Shown: positions 59,651 to 64,000 of the stretch, piece after piece
Layout: each line of letters starts with the position of its first letter
Position numbering within the stretch: position 1 is the stretch's first letter
Assembly (NCBI RefSeq): GCF_001522545.3
Contig: NC_031781.1
Span: forward strand, 15,327,568-15,391,567
Reading direction: 5' to 3'
From: Parus major
Lineage: Eukaryota; Chordata; Aves; Passeriformes; Paridae
Length of the DNA stretch: 64,000 nt
Program-made: the position numbers and the translations under genes
Notes under the pieces: generated by a model
Database searches by the model: none
Told to the model about the DNA's origin: nothing
Seen by the model: the letters and a program-made list of their open reading frames with translations, nothing else

Positions 59651-62600
59651 CTTTACCCCACATTAAAGGGAGGAAGCCATTTTTCTCCAATTGCTCCTTT
59701 TCAAAAGATGAAATGGAAAATGTCTCATAACTGGAGTGTCAGAAAGCTACATCAGTGTGCACAGCTGAACACCAGCACATGGAATCAGGATGAGCAGGTC
59801 CTGCATGGCAATCCTGTTATCAGTTGAGATATTGGTGGACAGTTTTATAGGGAATGGGAAAGCCAAATTTTCAGAGCTATCCATGTGAAATGCAAAAATA
59901 AAAGAAAGAGTGGGAGGAAATTCCTTTCTCTTCTCTTCATACATGTTGGTATAAAGCCTACACTGACACAAATCAACATTGATTTTTCCATCTCCACTCT
60001 GAAGTGGATTTTGTCTGCATTTTGGTAAGATGTGGAAATTCCTAGTTACTCAGAGGTGTAAATTAGCATGGAAAGTGTGTCTGTGAGAAAATGAAGTACA
60101 TGTTTTTAATGGCTCTGCTTCCTATAGGTACTTGGAATTGTATTTATTTCACTTAGTAAAACTTTGAATTTTGTTCTATTCTGGCAAAGTTGTGTACCAA
60201 GAGCATCCAAGGAAATGAGCTGGTTTCACCCTCAATCCTGATTTTGTCAAGTTGTGTGAGGATGTGTTTTCCTGAATCCCTGAAGCTGTTTTTTTTCCCT
60301 CTGTCACCAGGCATGTCTCAGGCATGAGCTCACAGTAGTGTCCATCCTACTGTTGTACAGGTTAAAGAAAAAATTAACCTAGCATCCAGCTCAAAGATGT
60401 CAAAGATATTGAGAAGAAGAAAATTGGCCACTTGGCAAGGCATGTTTTAACAGTCATCTTTCCAAGTGCATCTTCAATCTATTGGTTTAAAATATATTTG
60501 TCCTCCAGATCCCAGTGCTTCATCATTTACAGAAAGGAGAAAAACAGGCTTATAAAACTCAGTAGTTTGAACAACAATGCAGTCAACTCTAAAAAACACA
60601 GCCTTTAAGACGTGGGAATCTTTCATGTAGTGTGCCAGGCAGTGATCCTGGGCTGATGGTTGTAATTGTTTATCACTCTTTAGTGTGATCGATGCAGGCG
60701 TTAACCACAGCGCTCCCTTTCAATGCCATTGATTGGAACTGCTCCCACTGACAGTCCCTCCGTGTACACCACAGCTCCAGCTACATATTAACATGACTTC
60801 TGAATGGCTGGGGAGATTTAGACTCAAAGGATGCTATTCTTCACTGATTTACAGCCCTTGCAGTGCTCCTGAGGCTACGTGGAATGTAAATCAATGGAGA
60901 AGCTGGCCTAGGTGATGAACTATTCCATTACAGAGGAACATTTCCATTTTGGTGTATTTACAGTAATGCATTTAGATCCTCAGCTGTTACCTGTAAAGCA
61001 AAGTAGGGGTGCAGCATTGGGAATAAAGAATAAAAAACCCCATTTGTTCTTTGAACACACTCACGTGGAGTCATTACTTGGTTTTTTCCTAGTGACTGAG
61101 TCAGCACAAAAGCACAAACCTTAGAAGAGCAGTTCTGGCAAACTCCCTGCAGTTTGACACGAGTTCACTGTGTGTACCTTAGGTGGATACACTGCACTTG
61201 CTCACTTGTAGGTTATTGTCTCTGGTACATGTGCCTAAACTTGGCAGGTTATTGCCAGGGGTGAGCTGGGAACCCTCCTGCTCAGATTCCTGCCATCCTT
61301 CACTGGAAGGTCCTGAGATGGACCAAGGACCAGTTTGCTCTGAGCAATTTCAACCAAAGTGCTTGGCCAAAGGGCTCTCAGCAGATCTATCCAGGGTAGG
61401 AGCTTGCAAACAGCTGGTTTGTGGCACTGCTCAGCCCATGACAGAGGCACCAGGGCAGGAGTTTGATGGCTGAGGATGACCAAAGCTGCTTTATCTGCTC
61501 TGATCTGCGAGCAGATTCAAGCTTTGTGCACCCCTGGATCACAAAGCAGAGTTATGTTCTGGAAGGTTAAACATTTATTCTGTGATTTTTATTTTTATTT
61601 CCTTTGACAATGAGTATAAATGTGACAATAACTTCTATATTAAAAAGACACTGCCATTACACTCTCACTCGAGCCCTCCCCACTAGTGAAGCTGAAGGAA
61701 TGGATGGTAATGGCTCAGTTGTTTATTGACAGCCATTGGGTTTCTCCTCAGCCAATTCATGATGCTTGTCTGGATTAGTGTTGGAGTCCACCAAATAATC
61801 TATTAACACTTCAGGCTATTGACAGACCTCCTTGAAACACTTAAAATGTTTTTGTGGAAGTCAGCTTAGGAAAAAGCTATCAGAATGGAGATAACAAGTG
61901 GTTTTCTCCACTTGGTGGTCTAGTCCTACCCAATACATTTGGGGTTTGTTCACTGCACAAATCAAAACAATCAGAATAATGCTGTGATGTCACCAGCTGC
62001 ATGCATGGTCCTGCCAGGGGCATGGTTTGTACAGCCTGCACTGGTAGGATGCTGTTCATTCTTTCCCACATGCCAACAGTTTTCAACAGGCCTGCAGGTT
62101 GTCACCCAAAATGTCACAGTACATCCCCTCCCTGAGCTCTGGAAAGTGCAGGTCTTGCACCACAGGCAGATGTCAGGACTTGTAGGAGGGGGAAAATGGC
62201 TGAGAGTTTTCTGCTGTTGTTGTGACCAGTCTTAGAATATTGAGATGTACATTTGCCTGCCCTGTGGGTGCTGATGTAGTCATGATTCCTATTTGTTGTG
62301 TGCCTTTTCAAAACTGGTCCATGCCAAAGTCACAGCCATGGTATGCAGTGACCTAGAGCATGAAAAAGGAGCAATCCTACATCAAATGAGTTTTGTTTCT
62401 ATTTATCTTTTCTTTGTTTTCTCACCTCCTCAATCACTAATCACAGGCACAAAGATGAAATCTGCCCATGTATCTCTAGACTCCCACTGACTTGGAGTGA
62501 GATTATACAGTGGGACCTGAAACCAGAGGTTTTTCCTTGGTTTTATTTTTCATTCTGAATAAGAAAGACTAGACAAGGGACTAGTCAGAGCTCAGAATTG

Positions 62601-64000
62601 GAAATCTGAGTCCCCAAAGAAATTATTTCTGTGCACCTACACCTTGAAAATAGGTTGTTTTCCCACTTCTTTGTGTTGATGTCTCAGACGCTAATTGCCT
62701 AATTAACAACCTGACATGATCTCCACTGCTGAATAACTGAGCAAATTAGGATAGTGCTACATGTGTGTTACTTGAAGGGCATGCTTCAGCTGGGATTTCC
62801 TTGAGCATCACGTATCTGTGGAAACCTAATGAAACTGCTTTGTATTAAGTGCTTGTGATGATGTTTCTGACCTTTTGTGCTTCCTCTCCATTCTTGGAAA
62901 AAGTACCTGCGTTTTGGGCCAACCTGCTATGCATGTAAATCACCATAAGTGGTGAAATGACTTTTCCTTGATTTGACAGAGAGCACTAAGTATTGTGCTT
63001 TTGTTTCCTACCTACTGAATACAAGCTGGCTAACTATACATACTGTGAGAGCTATTGTATCACGCTGTTAAAACCTAAGGAGCTTTTTATTGGACTTTCA
63101 TGCTAAATAACTTCTAAGGTACCACCTGGTGCTTTTATATAAATTATAAATGTTTTAAAGATACTTCAGGAAAAATACTTTAATAGCACAGTTTCCCACT
63201 GCAGTGTCTCATGCTATGTAAACTTTTGGTTATGGCTATTTAGCCCTTCCCCCACCAATGACAGTCTGCTACATGGGATTCAATTACAATTATTTATGCA
63301 GCTTGAATAAAAGGTTTCTTTAGATATTTGCTCTTGGAGCATTCATTCTTGTTTTGCAAGTTTGGTGAGAAACAAACACCCACAAATATGATCTTTGCTG
63401 CAGTACCCCAGATAGCAATTTTGAAACATGGCATCAAGACCATCATAAAATAAAACCACTGTAGCTACAGAGAGGAACACAGAGTTTTCCATGAATTTGA
63501 TCTCACTCAGCTTTACTGGGAGCTGTGGAACTCTGATCTCTGGTAGTCAGAGCCGCAGGAATATCAGGAGTGAAGCCCTGCAGCAGATTTGGAAGGTCAG
63601 TTCTGGGTGATGTGTGCAGGGCAGATCAAGGATGATGCTGTACTGTGTGAGAGGCTATGTGGGGCCAATGCTCAGTGCTGGGGCAAAAGTTCCTTGCCTT
63701 TTAAACTTGATTATTTTACCTATGCAGCCATTTGTCCTCTTCTTTTCTGCCCTCATTAATATTGACTTCAGGATTTTCCCTTCTAATCAACATATGATCT
63801 TTGATACAAAAGTGCTCACATGTGCTGGGGTTGGATCTAGACACTCAACTGCAGTTAGCAATGGAGCATCAGTTGGGAAGCAGGATACTGGGATCCATCA
63901 TTTCCAGCATGGTCCACGGCCTCTGGGTGGAACTTGGCTGCTGGTGGAGCCAGATTGTTCCTGCCCTGCTGTTTGGTGGTGAGGTGAGGATTGTTCCTGC

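Larger units (their letters stand above)
54503..64000. other. Unique non-coding stretch, no gene seen
   Basis: Apart from a speculative microexon at 58.84 kb, no gene is supported. The longest frames are 122 codons (63614-63982, plus), 107 codons (56089-56412, plus) and 98 codons (61939-62235, plus), without domains. Structured items are T runs at 55.80 and 58.81 kb, an A run at 57.95 kb, an 18-bp palindrome at 58.61 kb, a G/T-rich tract at 59.61 kb and an AT-rich candidate conserved block at 56.93-57.16 kb. I recognise no CR1 copy in this stretch. Confidence 0.55.

Noticed and set aside
1..64000. tRNA, rRNA, CRISPR array, phage or bacterial operon
   Set aside because: No tRNA B-box-like GGTTCGAATC pattern, no rRNA-like sequence, no spaced direct-repeat array and no tightly packed gene organisation were seen.

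Overview
This window looks like gene-free nuclear DNA from a bird, most likely a passerine. The main evidence is a set of truncated CR1 LINE 3' ends of the avian type, ending in copies of the ATTCTATGAT-like tail and scattered about one per 9 kb in otherwise AT-rich, repeat-poor, CpG-poor sequence. I recognise no protein-coding gene, tRNA, rRNA, CRISPR array, operon or phage feature. The open frames present are short, do not continue as conserved proteins, and in several cases run through repeats. The window could be intergenic or the inside of a very large intron; the sequence alone does not decide this.

Layout. 1-4.6 kb: unique AT-rich DNA with one small hairpin. 4.6-5.0 kb: the longest, clearest CR1 fragment (minus sense). 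5-14.5 kb: unique DNA with a G/T-rich low-complexity tract, a splice-acceptor-like site near 5.59 kb and a 28-bp tandem duplication near 7.8 kb. 14.56-15.28 kb: the most unusual repeat, a CR1 tail joined to a GC-rich body holding a 241-codon minus-strand open frame, read here as a decayed retroelement. 15.3-24.4 kb: unique DNA with candidate conserved non-coding elements, including an 11-bp inverted repeat around 16.74-16.80 kb and a 42-bp tandem repeat at 23.4 kb. 24.4-44.2 kb: five more CR1 pieces, a possible much older amniote repeat at 37.1-37.3 kb and a long AT microsatellite at 39.22 kb. 44.2-64 kb: no CR1 recognised, a 27-bp near-perfect palindrome at 49.14 kb, and two polypyrimidine-tract/AG/GT arrangements (54.49 and 58.84 kb) that could be microexons.

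No set of genes here works together as a system. The observations most worth checking are the CR1-tailed open frame at 14.56-15.28 kb, the two possible microexons, the 49.14 kb palindrome and the 16.56-16.80 kb regulatory-looking block. All family names come from recognition by eye, without database searches.
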